A stretch of 64,000 bases of DNA from assembly GCF_008807375.1 (NCBI RefSeq), contig NZ_CP043311.1:3576001-3640000 (forward strand), given 5' to 3'. The position numbers were made by a program, and so were the translations under genes. Source of the stretch: Pseudomonas lalkuanensis (GTDB taxonomy: Bacteria; Pseudomonadota; Gammaproteobacteria; Pseudomonadales; Pseudomonadaceae). This document shows, one piece after another, positions 22,167 to 30,546 of the stretch. Position 1 is the stretch's first letter. The number at the start of each line of letters is the position of its first letter. Below the pieces are notes generated by a model, which did no database searches, was not told where the DNA came from, and saw only the letters and a program-made list of their open reading frames with translations.

Positions 22167-23122
22167 GCCGGGTATCCGCGCGCGCCCTGGACGAAGCCAT
22201 CGCCTGGCAGCTGTGCCTGGACTCAGGCGAGGCCACCGAGCAGGAACGCCACGAATTCCGCCGCTGGCTGGGAGCGCACCCGGAACACGCGCAGGTCTGG
22301 CAGCAACTGGCGGGCATCGACCAGCACCTCTCAGCTGCCGCTCCCGGCCATGCCCGTCGCGCCTTGTTGCGCGGCGGCGGCCTTCGTCGGCGCAGCCTTC
22401 ACCGTGTCGCCGGCAACCCCCTCGCGCTGGTACTGGCGGTGGGCCTGGGACTCGGCCTGCTCGCACAGCAGCGCCCCCTCGGTGATTACCTGGCCGATGA
22501 AATGACCACCGGCGGCGAACACCGCGAACTGCGCCTGGCGGACAACACCGTCGTCCAGCTCAACAGCCGCACGGCGCTGGATATCGACTTCGACGGTCCG
22601 CAACGCCGGCTCTACTTGCGCAGCGGCGAAATCCTGGTGAAGACCGGCCACGCCGATTCGCGTCCATTCTTCGTCTATACCGACCAGGGTCGACTGCAGC
22701 CGCTGGGCACCCGCTTCCTGGTTCGCCGCGAGGGCGATGCGACCCGCCTGATCGTGCTCGAATCGGCGGTCGCCGCCGAGCCGCGCAGCGCGTCCGGCGA
22801 GCGCATCATCCAGGCCGGCGAACAGGTACGCATCGACCGACAGCACCTCGGCCCCACCCAAGCCGCGCCGGTCGGTGCCGAAGCCTGGAGCCACGACATG
22901 CTGGTGGCCGACGACATGCCGCTGGCGGAGCTGATCGACAGCCTGGGCGAATACCGCAGCGGCTACCTGGGCCTGGACCCGGCCCTGGCCAACCTGCGCA
23001 TCAGCGGCGTGTTCCCGCTGAACGACAGCGACAAGGCCCTGGCCGCCCTGCCCCCCAGCCTGCCGGTGCGCATCGAGCGTTTCAGCGACTGGTGGGTGCG
23101 CGTGGTACCGGCCAGGGACTAG
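22163..23122 (+). CDS. FecR-type anti-sigma/sigma regulator
   Basis: This 319-residue inner-membrane protein has an N-terminal cytosolic DUF4880 domain (LDEAIAWQLCLDSGEATEQE, then WLGAHPEHAQVW), one membrane helix (about residues 86-105), a periplasmic FecR domain with LADNTVVQLNSRTALDIDFD and a C-terminal STN-like domain that normally contacts the receptor. It holds its sigma partner in check and relays the siderophore signal. Its start overlaps the sigma gene stop. A 13-base-arm hairpin lies just after its stop. Confidence 0.93.
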   Translation: MSRVSARALDEAIAWQLCLDSGEATEQERHEFRRWLGAHPEHAQVWQQLAGIDQHLSAAAPGHARRALLRGGGLRRRSLHRVAGNPLALVLAVGLGLGLLAQQRPLGDYLADEMTTGGEHRELRLADNTVVQLNSRTALDIDFDGPQRRLYLRSGEILVKTGHADSRPFFVYTDQGRLQPLGTRFLVRREGDATRLIVLESAVAAEPRSASGERIIQAGEQVRIDRQHLGPTQAAPVGAEAWSHDMLVADDMPLAELIDSLGEYRSGYLGLDPALANLRISGVFPLNDSDKALAALPPSLPVRIERFSDWWVRVVPARD

Positions 23123-23128
23123 ACCCGG

Positions 23129-23160
23129 GCGCAGCCCATCGGTCCAGCGATGGGCTGCGC
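23129..23160 (+). terminator. Strong hairpin after the FecR-type gene
   Basis: Perfect 13-base arms (GCGCAGCCCATCG / CGATGGGCTGCGC) enclose a six-base loop, seven bases after the stop codon. No T-tract follows, so it may attenuate or protect RNA rather than terminate efficiently. It separates the regulator pair from the receptor gene. Confidence 0.6.
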
Positions 23161-23244
23161 GCCTCTACCCACGCCGCGAGAACCCTCGAGCACAACGACG
23201 ATAACCGCCGAAAGGGTCGATTCGCCCCACACAGAATGAGTCCA

Positions 23245-23302
23245 GGGACGGGCTAGAAAAAATTTTCTCCGTCCCCCTGTCACTTTTCGATTCTGGCTCG
23301 GC
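23245..23302 (+). promoter_or_regulatory. Candidate ECF-sigma promoter region of the siderophore receptor
   Basis: An inverted repeat (GGGACGG ... GAAAA / TTTTC ... CCGTCCC, 23245-23275) is followed by TGTCACTTTTCG (23278-23289) and CGGC at 23299. I recall this GAAAAAATTTTC then TGTCACTTTTCG layout from many Pseudomonas receptor genes driven by FecI-like sigma factors, but I have not compared it with an alignment. It lies 43-100 bases before the receptor start. Confidence 0.45.
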
Positions 23303-23344
23303 AAGAAGGCATTGAGACGATTTCTCACTTAGGAGAGTTTCGCA

Positions 23345-25723
23345 ATGCACCCTGCTTCCGCCCCGTTCCGACGCCCCCTGCTGGCGCTGGCCGTCACCCT
23401 TGGCGGCCTGTCCACCCAGGCACTGGCCGAGCCCTACCAGCTACCGTCCGCCTCGCTGGCCAGCACCCTGAATCGCATCGCCGCGGATGCAGGCATCGTC
23501 ATCAGCGTCGACCCTGCCCTGACCGCCGGCAGGACCGCGCCTGCCGTGCAGGGTGAACTCACCCCGCTGCAGGCACTGTCCCAGGCCCTGCAGGGCAGCA
23601 ATCTGCGCCTGGTGCAGAACGGCACCGACAGCTACAGCCTGGCGCCCGTGGCCGACGAGGTGATGAACCTGCCGGACGTTAACATCGACGGCAGCCGCAA
23701 CTACGAAACCGCCTGGGGCCCCACCACCGGCATGGTCGCCACCCGCACCGCCGCCGGCACCAGGACCGACACCGCGATCAACGAGATTCCCCGTTCCATC
23801 TCCGTGATCACCCGTGAACAGCTGGATTCCCGCCCCACCCTCAACCTCAACGACTCGCTGCGCTACACCGCCGGCGTGATGAGCAGCGGCTACGGCTCCG
23901 ACTCCCGCGCCGACTGGCTGAAGGTGCGGGGTTTCGTGCCGACCCAGTTCCTCGATGGCCTGCCGCTGCCAGTCGGTTCCTTCGCCAACCCGAAGATCGA
24001 GCCCTGGAACCTGGAGCGCATCGCCGTGCTGCGTGGCCCGGCCTCTTCCGTCTACGGCCAGACGCCGCCCGGCGGCCTGCTGGACATGGTCAGCCGTCGC
24101 CCCCGGGAGGAGCAGGCCAATGAGGTGGAGCTGCAGGCCGGCAGTAACGAACACAAGCAGATCAACTTCGACAGCACGGGCAAGATCGACGACGAGGGCC
24201 AGTTCCTCTACCGCGTCAGCGGTACCGTGCGCGACAGCAACACCCCCATCGATCACATCCCGGACAAGCGCTACAACATCGCGCCCAGCCTGACCTGGAA
24301 CATCAACGAAGACACCCGCCTGACATTCCTCTCCCAGTACACCCGCGACGATACGGGCATCACCGGGCAGTTCCTGCCGCTGCAAGGCACCAAGATCGAC
24401 TCGCCCTTCGGCGACATCTCCCACCACAAGAACCTGGGCGAGCCGGACTGGGACTTCTACGACCGCACCTACTACGCGCTGGGCTACTCCTTCGAGCACC
24501 GCTTCAACGATGTCTGGCAGTTCCGCCAGAACCTGCGCTACACCAAGAGCGACCTGGAATTCCAGGCGGTGAACGTGGCCACCTTCAACAGCATCGACGC
24601 CAACGGCAACGTCAACCGCGAGTCCGGCATCGTCGACGAAGACATAAGCCAGTTCGCCGTGGACAACAACTTCCAGGCCGACTTCAGCACCGGCGAGCTG
24701 GACCACACCCTGCTGCTGGGCCTCGACCATCAGCGCGCCAATACCAACTACCGCTGGCTCTACGGCATGGGCGTACCGCCGATCAACGTGAACAACCCGA
24801 TCTACGGGGCGGACATGTCCGGTGTCACCTACTTCACCATGCAGGACTTCAACCAGAAGACCTACCAGACCGGCCTCTACATCCAGGACCAGATCGCCCT
24901 CGACAACTGGCGCCTGACCCTCGGCGGCCGCGAGGACTGGGTGCACACCGGCACCGAGTTCTTCAACAAGAACGATGCCACCAATACCCAGCGCGACGCT
25001 GCCTTCAGCGGCAACGTGGGCCTGAGCTACCTGTTCGACAACGGCATCACCCCGTATTTCTCCTACGCCGAGTCCTTCCAGCCGGCCATGGGCGCCAACG
25101 TCGACAGCACCGTCTCCTTCGAACCCACCGAGGGCAGGCAGTACGAAGTCGGCATCAAGTACCAGCCGCCCGGCACCGACGCCATGCTGACCGCCGCGGT
25201 CTACGACCTGAACCAGACCAACGTCAGCGTCACCGAAGGCAGCGTGACCCGCCAGATCGGCGAGCTGGAGATTCGCGGCCTGGAGCTGGAAGCCATCGCC
25301 GACGTCACCGAGAACCTCAAGCTGGTGGCCTCCTACAGCTATACCGACAGCGAAATCCAGAAAGGCCCGGACAAGGGCAATCGCATGGCCCAGGTGCCGC
25401 GCAACCAGGCCACCGCCTGGGCCGACTACACCTGGCACAGCGGCGCCCTCGACGGCTTCGGCGTGGCCGCTGGCGTGCGCTACGTCGGCGACAGCTATGG
25501 CAACACCGCCAATACCTGGCTGGGCCACACCGGCTCCTACACCGTCTACGACGCCTCCGTGCACTACGACCTGGGCCGCCTGGACAGCTCGCTGCGCGGT
25601 GTTTCCGTCGCGGTGGACGCGAAGAACGTGTTCAACAAGGAGTACCTGTCCACGTGCGACGGCTACTGGTGCTACTACGGTGACGAACGCACCGTGGTCG
25701 GCAGCGTGAACTACAAGTTCTGA
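23345..25723 (+). CDS. TonB-dependent siderophore receptor with signalling (STN) domain
   Basis: This 792-residue outer-membrane protein has a signal peptide (about 1-28, ending ALA), an STN signalling domain (about 30-100), a plug domain with the siderophore-receptor pattern INEIPRSISVITREQL and VLRGPASSVYGQTPPGG, and a 22-strand barrel ending in NYKF with terminal Phe. The STN domain marks it as a transducer that contacts the FecR-type protein encoded upstream. The gene order sigma-FecR-receptor-PepSY matches the ferrioxamine (fox) system of P. aeruginosa, so a hydroxamate siderophore is the best guess; the ligand cannot be proven here. ATG at 23345 follows AGGAGAGTTTCGCA. Confidence 0.94.
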   Translation: MHPASAPFRRPLLALAVTLGGLSTQALAEPYQLPSASLASTLNRIAADAGIVISVDPALTAGRTAPAVQGELTPLQALSQALQGSNLRLVQNGTDSYSLAPVADEVMNLPDVNIDGSRNYETAWGPTTGMVATRTAAGTRTDTAINEIPRSISVITREQLDSRPTLNLNDSLRYTAGVMSSGYGSDSRADWLKVRGFVPTQFLDGLPLPVGSFANPKIEPWNLERIAVLRGPASSVYGQTPPGGLLDMVSRRPREEQANEVELQAGSNEHKQINFDSTGKIDDEGQFLYRVSGTVRDSNTPIDHIPDKRYNIAPSLTWNINEDTRLTFLSQYTRDDTGITGQFLPLQGTKIDSPFGDISHHKNLGEPDWDFYDRTYYALGYSFEHRFNDVWQFRQNLRYTKSDLEFQAVNVATFNSIDANGNVNRESGIVDEDISQFAVDNNFQADFSTGELDHTLLLGLDHQRANTNYRWLYGMGVPPINVNNPIYGADMSGVTYFTMQDFNQKTYQTGLYIQDQIALDNWRLTLGGREDWVHTGTEFFNKNDATNTQRDAAFSGNVGLSYLFDNGITPYFSYAESFQPAMGANVDSTVSFEPTEGRQYEVGIKYQPPGTDAMLTAAVYDLNQTNVSVTEGSVTRQIGELEIRGLELEAIADVTENLKLVASYSYTDSEIQKGPDKGNRMAQVPRNQATAWADYTWHSGALDGFGVAAGVRYVGDSYGNTANTWLGHTGSYTVYDASVHYDLGRLDSSLRGVSVAVDAKNVFNKEYLSTCDGYWCYYGDERTVVGSVNYKF

Positions 25724-25784
25724 GCCTCGCGCGATCGTGAACAAGGGCTGCCCCGGCGGGCAGCCCACGCAACAGGGATTCACC

Positions 25785-26915
25785 ATGCAAAGCAGCACCA
25801 TCCGCCGCTGGTCCGGCGTCCATACCTGGACCAGCCTGATCTGCACCCTCTTCCTGCTGATGCTCGCCCTTACCGGGTTGCCGCTGATCTTCCACCACGA
25901 GTTGGAACACCTGCTGGGTGAAGCGCCCGAGCTGCGCGAGATGGCACCGGACACACCGCACCCGGGCCTGCAGCAACTGGTGGAGGCCGCCCAACGCCAC
26001 CGCCCCGGCGAGATGGTCCAGTACCTGGGTTTTGAGAAGGACGAGCCCAACGGCGTGGTTGCGATCACCGCCGCCACCGCCGGCACCGAACCCAACTCAT
26101 CCCACACCTTCATGCTCGACGCCCGCACCGGTGAGCCCGTGGCCATGCCGGCTGCCAACGGTGGCGTGCTGATGTTCATCCTGCGCCTGCACGTCGACCT
26201 GTTCGCCGGAATGCCCGGCAAGCTGCTGCTGGCCTTCATGGGCGTGCTCTTCGTGGTCGCCGTCGTTTCCGGCGTGGTGCTCTACTCACCCTTCATGCGC
26301 CGCCTGAAGTTCGCGGAAGTGCGGCACCAGCGCGCCACCCGCACGCGCTGGCTGGACCTGCACAACCTGATCGGCATCGTCACCCTGACCTGGGCGCTGG
26401 TGGTGGGCATCACCGGCGTCGTCAGCGCCTGTGCCGACCTGCTGATCAGCGCCTGGCGCCAGGACGCCCTCAGCGCCCTGGTGGAGCCCTACCGCAATGC
26501 GCCGCAGCTCACCGAGCGCGCGCCGGCGGACAACGTCCTGAAGATCGCCGCCGAAGCCCTGCCCGGCATGCAGGCGGATTTCATCGCCTTCCCCGGCACC
26601 CGCTTCTCCAGCGAGCATCACTACACGGTGTTCATGGTCGGCAGCAGGCACCTCACCGCCCACCTGTGGACGCCGGTGCTGATCGATGCCCGCACCCTGG
26701 AGGTCACCGCCGTGGCGCAGCGTCCCTGGTACATGGACGCCCTGGCGATGTCGCAGCCGCTGCACTTCGGCGACTATGGTGGCCGTCCCATGCAATTGCT
26801 CTGGGCCGCGCTGGATATCCTCACCATCATCGTGCTCGCCAGCGGCCTGTACCTCTGGTGGGTACGACAGCGCCGCAGCGCCGGGCAGCGCTCGACCGAA
26901 GAGGTTGCGGCATGA
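25785..26915 (+). CDS. PepSY-associated membrane protein, probable siderophore-iron reductase
   Basis: This 376-residue inner-membrane protein has four predicted helices: about 13-35, 140-165, 190-215 and 345-365. It carries PepSY signatures such as VHTWTSLICTLFLLMLALTG and DLHNLIGIVTLTWALVVGITG. Conserved His residues in the helices (RRWSGVHTW, LRLHVDLF, LDLHNLIG) fit haem or iron coordination. The related FoxB of P. aeruginosa, also encoded after a receptor, reduces or imports ferric siderophores. The gene begins 61 bases after the receptor stop, and its own stop overlaps the next small gene. The start at 25785 (MQSSTIRRW) follows CAGGGATTCACC; the upstream in-frame start lacks a site. Confidence 0.88.
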   Translation: MQSSTIRRWSGVHTWTSLICTLFLLMLALTGLPLIFHHELEHLLGEAPELREMAPDTPHPGLQQLVEAAQRHRPGEMVQYLGFEKDEPNGVVAITAATAGTEPNSSHTFMLDARTGEPVAMPAANGGVLMFILRLHVDLFAGMPGKLLLAFMGVLFVVAVVSGVVLYSPFMRRLKFAEVRHQRATRTRWLDLHNLIGIVTLTWALVVGITGVVSACADLLISAWRQDALSALVEPYRNAPQLTERAPADNVLKIAAEALPGMQADFIAFPGTRFSSEHHYTVFMVGSRHLTAHLWTPVLIDARTLEVTAVAQRPWYMDALAMSQPLHFGDYGGRPMQLLWAALDILTIIVLASGLYLWWVRQRRSAGQRSTEEVAA

Positions 26916-27085
26916 ACTGGCGGCAATCCACCTTTGTCCTGCCCACGGTCATCGGCCTACTCTGCTCCCTGGGCCTGTTCAGCGCCCTGCTGGGCGACGG
27001 CTGGTGGGATGCCCTGTCCTGGCTCGGCCTGGGCGTACCCGCCGCGCTCGGCACCTGGCCGCTGCTGCGCCGACCGCGCGAGTAG
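26912..27085 (+). CDS. Small two-helix membrane protein of the siderophore cassette (57 aa)
   Basis: The start overlaps the PepSY gene stop (ATGA), which makes this short frame credible. The 57 residues form two hydrophobic helices (about 9-28 and 33-51) with a charged C-terminus RRPRE. Tiny membrane proteins often accompany PepSY-type siderophore reductases, where they may act as subunits; I do not recognise a specific family. The rho-independent terminator 50 bases later closes the cassette. Confidence 0.72.
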   Translation: MNWRQSTFVLPTVIGLLCSLGLFSALLGDGWWDALSWLGLGVPAALGTWPLLRRPRE

Positions 27086-27130
27086 GCTGTCTCGCTCGCG
27101 CTACCCGGCCTGAGGTGATTCGAGGGATGC

Positions 27131-27167
27131 AAAAAAAGCCCGCCTGGCATTGCCGGGCGGGCTTTTC
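27131..27167. terminator. Terminator closing the siderophore cassette
   Basis: The stem GCCCGCCTGGC / GCCGGGCGGGC (27138-27162) has one mismatch, with A7 on its left and T4 on its right. It can end the plus-strand iron-uptake transcript and the minus-strand small secreted protein gene beyond it. Confidence 0.88.
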
Positions 27168-27226
27168 TGATGGGGCGCGAATTGCGTTGGGGGTCCCTGA
27201 AGGAGGACGCCAGCCAGCGCCTCGAA

Positions 27227-27418
27227 TCAGCCCTGCTTGGACAGTTCGGCGCGTTGTTTTGCAGCCACAGCTTCTTGCTGCTTCTGCTCTTGCATCTGGA
27301 CTTTCGCCAGACGGGCCTGCCAGCGTGCAGTAGTACGATCGCCACCGCCTGCGGCCATGGCCGAGGTGGCCGAGAGAACGATGGTCAGTGCGGAAGCAAG
27401 GGCGATAACAGATTTCAT
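27227..27418 (-). CDS. Small secreted protein, Gln/Lys-rich (63 aa)
   Basis: This 63-residue protein begins MKSVIALASALTIVLSATS and has a clear signal peptide cleaved after AMA. The mature part is about 40 residues, charged and helical, rich in Gln, Lys, Arg and Ala (for example ARLAKVQMQEQKQQEAVAA), with no Cys. It is probably periplasmic or secreted. I know no function; similar short proteins occur in other pseudomonads. The start at 27418 has GGAGTTTGATT before it. Longer readings to 27727 contain an unlikely composition and are rejected. Confidence 0.72.
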   Translation of the reverse strand: MKSVIALASALTIVLSATSAMAAGGGDRTTARWQARLAKVQMQEQKQQEAVAAKQRAELSKQG

Positions 27419-27836
27419 AATCAAACTCCGAACAACAAAAAGGGCAAAACAGAAACGATCAGCGGGAGCCTCCTCGGCCAATACGGGTGACTGGAGGGCT
27501 ACGAACCAACGATCGGTCTCGGAAACTAGGACCGGCCCACGTGCACTTCGTTCGCTAGCTAACGAAATGCACCACGCCGCAGCCCCTGGAAAAATCCGCA
27601 CCACCGGGAGCCTAGAGCGGCGCGAACCGCCCGTCGGGCGACCCGCTGAACCCCCTCCGAACAGCCCTTGGGGAAAGCCGTTTCCAGCATCCGGACTCCG
27701 CCGAGTTCTCCGAACCGCGAGCACCACGGGAGGCCGACACTTCTGCCAAAATTCACGAATAACCGGGAACCCCGCTTCAAAAGACGGGAACCCTCACTAG
27801 ACTGCGGGGCACACCAACAAGACTGCCGGAGCAGCC
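27419..27836. other. Intergenic region between divergent genes (418 bp)
   Basis: This gap separates the small secreted protein gene from the hydroxylase gene. It contains the short palindrome TAGCTAGCGAACG-like sequence near 27550-27560 and CGGGAACC repeated near 27766 and 27785, but no coding frame with credible composition. Promoters for both flanking genes are expected here; I could not fix them. Confidence 0.5.
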
Positions 27837-28976
27837 ATGAGCCACGACACCCAGGCGTTTCGCGACCGCTATCGCGCGGGCATCCACCCCCTCTACAACG
27901 CCTGGGCGCATGGCGGCTTCGTGCTGCTCTACGGCGCCACCTGCCTGGCGTTCTTCATCAGCCACCTGGAACAGGTGGAAGCCTGGGAGTGGCTGGTGGT
28001 GCCGGCCGCCCTGGTGTTCTTCAGCTGGGGGGAATACTCCATCCACAAGAACCTGGGCCACCGCAAGACGCGCCTTGGCGGGATGTTCTACAAGCGCCAC
28101 ACCGGCGACCACCACAGCTTCTTCGTCGCCGGGCGAATGACCTGGGAATCGGCCCGGGACTGGCGGGTGATCCTCTTCCCCGCCTGGCTGATCCTGTTCT
28201 ACAGCGTTGGCCTGTTCGCCGCCTGGTGGCTGCTGTCCCTGATCAACGCCAACGTCGCCGCCCTGTTCTCCGCCACCCTGCTGGCCGGTTACCTGAGCTA
28301 CGAGGTCTTCCACGCCTGCGAGCACTTGCCAGCCGACCACCCGATCTCGCGCCTGCCCTGGATTCGCCACATGCGCCGGCTGCACGAACTGCACCATCGC
28401 CGAGACCTGATGCAGACCCACAACTTCAACCTGGTTTTCCCCCTGATGGACTGGCTCAAGGGGAGCCTGCACTGGGAGCCACTGGAACAGGAGCGCGCCA
28501 TGACCCGACTGCAGCACGAAGTGGAAATCGACCGCGGCCCCGAGCGGGTCCTGGCTTATGCCGCCACCGTCACCCGCTGGCCGGAGTGGCACCCCTCCTC
28601 CCTTCGCGTGGACGGCACCGCCGGACCTCTGCCGGCTGGCAGCCACTTCGAGGAAGACATCCATGCGGGCGGGCGTGCCGGGCACCTGAGCTGGGCGGTG
28701 ACCGAGTTCAGCCCCGGCCGCCGCTGGCGCGCAACCGCCCGGGGTACCCACGGACTGAATCTGGTGCTGACCTATGAATGCGAAAGCACGGCGAGCGGCA
28801 CCCGCTTCGTCCGCACCCTGGAGTACGGCTTCTCAGGGCTGGCCATGCGGCTTGCGAACTGGCTGGTGATGCGTGGCAAGATCGACCGCGAATCGGCCGA
28901 ATCCATGAAGCGACTGAAGGAGATGGCCGAACGCGCCATCGAGAAGGCTCCGGTCCACCAGCTCGATCTGGTCTGA
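27837..28976 (+). CDS. Membrane fatty-acid hydroxylase/desaturase-like protein fused to an SRPBCC domain
   Basis: This 379-residue protein joins two domains. Residues 1-220 form a fatty-acid hydroxylase-superfamily unit with about four membrane helices and His clusters HKNLGH, HTGDHH, FHACEH and HELHH, which would bind a di-iron centre. Residues 223-375 form an SRPBCC (START-like) fold beginning MTRLQHEVEIDRGPERVLAY and including the strand NLVLTYECE. The first half would oxidise a membrane lipid or carotenoid-like substrate; the second could present a hydrophobic ligand. I do not know a named enzyme with this fusion. A single open frame with no stop spans both halves, so it is not a sequencing join. 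Confidence 0.82.
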   Translation: MSHDTQAFRDRYRAGIHPLYNAWAHGGFVLLYGATCLAFFISHLEQVEAWEWLVVPAALVFFSWGEYSIHKNLGHRKTRLGGMFYKRHTGDHHSFFVAGRMTWESARDWRVILFPAWLILFYSVGLFAAWWLLSLINANVAALFSATLLAGYLSYEVFHACEHLPADHPISRLPWIRHMRRLHELHHRRDLMQTHNFNLVFPLMDWLKGSLHWEPLEQERAMTRLQHEVEIDRGPERVLAYAATVTRWPEWHPSSLRVDGTAGPLPAGSHFEEDIHAGGRAGHLSWAVTEFSPGRRWRATARGTHGLNLVLTYECESTASGTRFVRTLEYGFSGLAMRLANWLVMRGKIDRESAESMKRLKEMAERAIEKAPVHQLDLV

Positions 28977-28990
28977 ACCCGGAATGCGGA

Positions 28991-29026
28991 AACGAAAACG
29001 CCGCTCGTATGAGCGGCGTTTTCGTT
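28991..29026. terminator. Terminator of the tRNA operon and of the hydroxylase gene
   Basis: Perfect 16-base arms (AACGAAAACGCCGCTC / GAGCGGCGTTTTCGTT) enclose a four-base loop. On the minus strand it follows the last tRNA by four bases; on the plus strand it follows the hydroxylase stop by 14 bases. Both ends are T-rich in the relevant direction. Confidence 0.9.
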
Positions 29027-29030
29027 TATT

Positions 29031-29106
<76 letters not shown>

Positions 29107-29123
29107 GTACAGCATTTACAAAG

Positions 29124-29199
29124 TGGCGTCCCCTAGGGGACTCGAACCCCTGTTACCGCCGTGAAAGGGCGGTGTCCTAGGCCACTAGACGAAGGGGAC
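29124..29199 (-). tRNA. tRNA-Glu (TTC), copy 2 in transcription order
   Basis: The 76-base sequence begins GTCCCCTTCGTCTAGTGG, has anticodon loop CCTTTCAC (anticodon TTC) and ends with encoded CCA. It is identical to the copy at 29447-29522. Confidence 0.98.
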
Positions 29200-29205
29200 T
29201 GAAAT

Positions 29206-29281
<76 letters not shown>

Positions 29282-29365
29282 GTGCAACCTTTACAGCCCG
29301 CACTCTAGGTGCGCCCAATCCCTTCTCGGGACCGGGTAAGCAAGGCACTGGCCCTGCTTTGAATC

Positions 29366-29441
<76 letters not shown>

Positions 29442-29446
29442 AATAT

Positions 29447-29522
29447 TGGCGTCCCCTAGGGGACTCGAACCCCTGTTACCGCCGTGAAAGGGCGGTGTCC
29501 TAGGCCACTAGACGAAGGGGAC
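29447..29522 (-). tRNA. tRNA-Glu (TTC), first gene of the cluster
   Basis: Cloverleaf with anticodon TTC and encoded CCA, identical to the second Glu copy. It is promoter-proximal on the minus strand; the promoter ends about 80 bases upstream. Confidence 0.98.
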
Positions 29523-29602
29523 GCGGCCCGGAACTTACAACAGCTTTCATGCTTTCTTCCGGCTTCTCAGCGCTGCCTGGGCATCGCGTCGAAGTGGCGC
29601 GC

Positions 29603-29631
29603 ATTCTAGGGACGCCTCGAACACCCGTCAA
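29603..29631 (-). promoter_or_regulatory. Sigma-70 promoter of the tRNA cluster
   Basis: On the minus strand TTGACG (29626-29631) and TAGAAT (29603-29608) stand exactly 17 bases apart, and an A/T-rich stretch (29637-29660) upstream resembles an UP element. This is the expected strong promoter of a stable-RNA operon. Confidence 0.88.
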
Positions 29632-29752
29632 CCCCTTATCAAAAACTTTTTAAAATCAATGACTTCTGCTCAAAATTTGATCCACCTCTATGAGCGCGGT
29701 AGTCGAGCCTCTACACTCAGCCCATTCTGACAAGAACCTCGGAGCCCTATAG

Positions 29753-30523
29753 ATGTCGCCACTCGTGATCACCCTGTTGATCGTTGTCGGTATCGTCATC
29801 CTTATTGTCATTGGCTACGTGAACCACATGGTGGAGAACAGCAAACTGGAGAAGGCCCGACTCAAGGCCGACCTCAGTGACCGCATCCGCCGCTGCGCCG
29901 ACCTTTCCGAAACCCTCCCCGGCCAGATGGTCTCCCCCGCCCTCAAGCTGCTGCTGACCCGCCTGCAATTGCAGCTCGGCGAACGCCTGCTGCAGGTGGA
30001 CAAGAATGACAACGCCCTCAAGACCCGCCTCGGGCAGCTCCGCCCGCTGGTTGGCCAGGGCGAATCCATCCCGGTGAACAACCCACCGCAGAAGATCGCC
30101 AGCGAAGCCAAGGCCAAGGAAATCCGCTTCCAGCTGGAAAGCCTCCACGGCCAGATCACCCGCGCCGCCCAGGATGGCCTGCTGCCGGCCAACGAGGCCA
30201 AGAGCTGGGTGAAGGAAATCCGCGACATGCTGGTCCAGTTGCACGTGGAGTTCTTCACCAACCTCGGCCTGCAGGCCCTGCAGGAAAACCAGCCGCGCCA
30301 GGCTCGCCTGGCCTTCGAGCGCGGCGTCCAGTACCTGCAGAAGCAGCCCGACCCCGCCCACTACCAGAATCAGCTGCAACAGCTGAAAGCCCAGCTCGCC
30401 CGCGCCAATGCCATGGTGCTGGAAAACGCCCAGCCGAGCGCTGACGAACCGAGCGAGCTGACTGAGGGTCTTAAGTCATTGGAAGACGAAGATACCTGGA
30501 AGAAGAAGAACATCTACGACTGA
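29753..30523 (+). CDS. Membrane-anchored conserved protein of unknown function (256 aa)
   Basis: The N-terminus (MSPLVITLLIVVGIVILIVI) is a single uncleaved membrane anchor. The rest is highly helical and Gln/Leu/Lys-rich, with a stretch near residues 170-215 (LGLQALQENQPRQARLAFER) that resembles a tetratricopeptide helix pair. I do not recognise a named family beyond conservation in pseudomonads. It precedes the glutathione S-transferase gene by 23 bases on the same strand, so the two are probably cotranscribed. It may scaffold an envelope process; that is a guess. Confidence 0.8.
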   Translation: MSPLVITLLIVVGIVILIVIGYVNHMVENSKLEKARLKADLSDRIRRCADLSETLPGQMVSPALKLLLTRLQLQLGERLLQVDKNDNALKTRLGQLRPLVGQGESIPVNNPPQKIASEAKAKEIRFQLESLHGQITRAAQDGLLPANEAKSWVKEIRDMLVQLHVEFFTNLGLQALQENQPRQARLAFERGVQYLQKQPDPAHYQNQLQQLKAQLARANAMVLENAQPSADEPSELTEGLKSLEDEDTWKKKNIYD

Positions 30524-30546
30524 TCCGCTCAGACGAGGACCTCCCG

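Noticed and set aside
23441..26239. 932-codon open frame antisense to the siderophore receptor and PepSY genes
   Set aside because: It lies wholly opposite strong homologues. The Val/Gly/Ala-rich composition is what GC-rich antisense frames produce.
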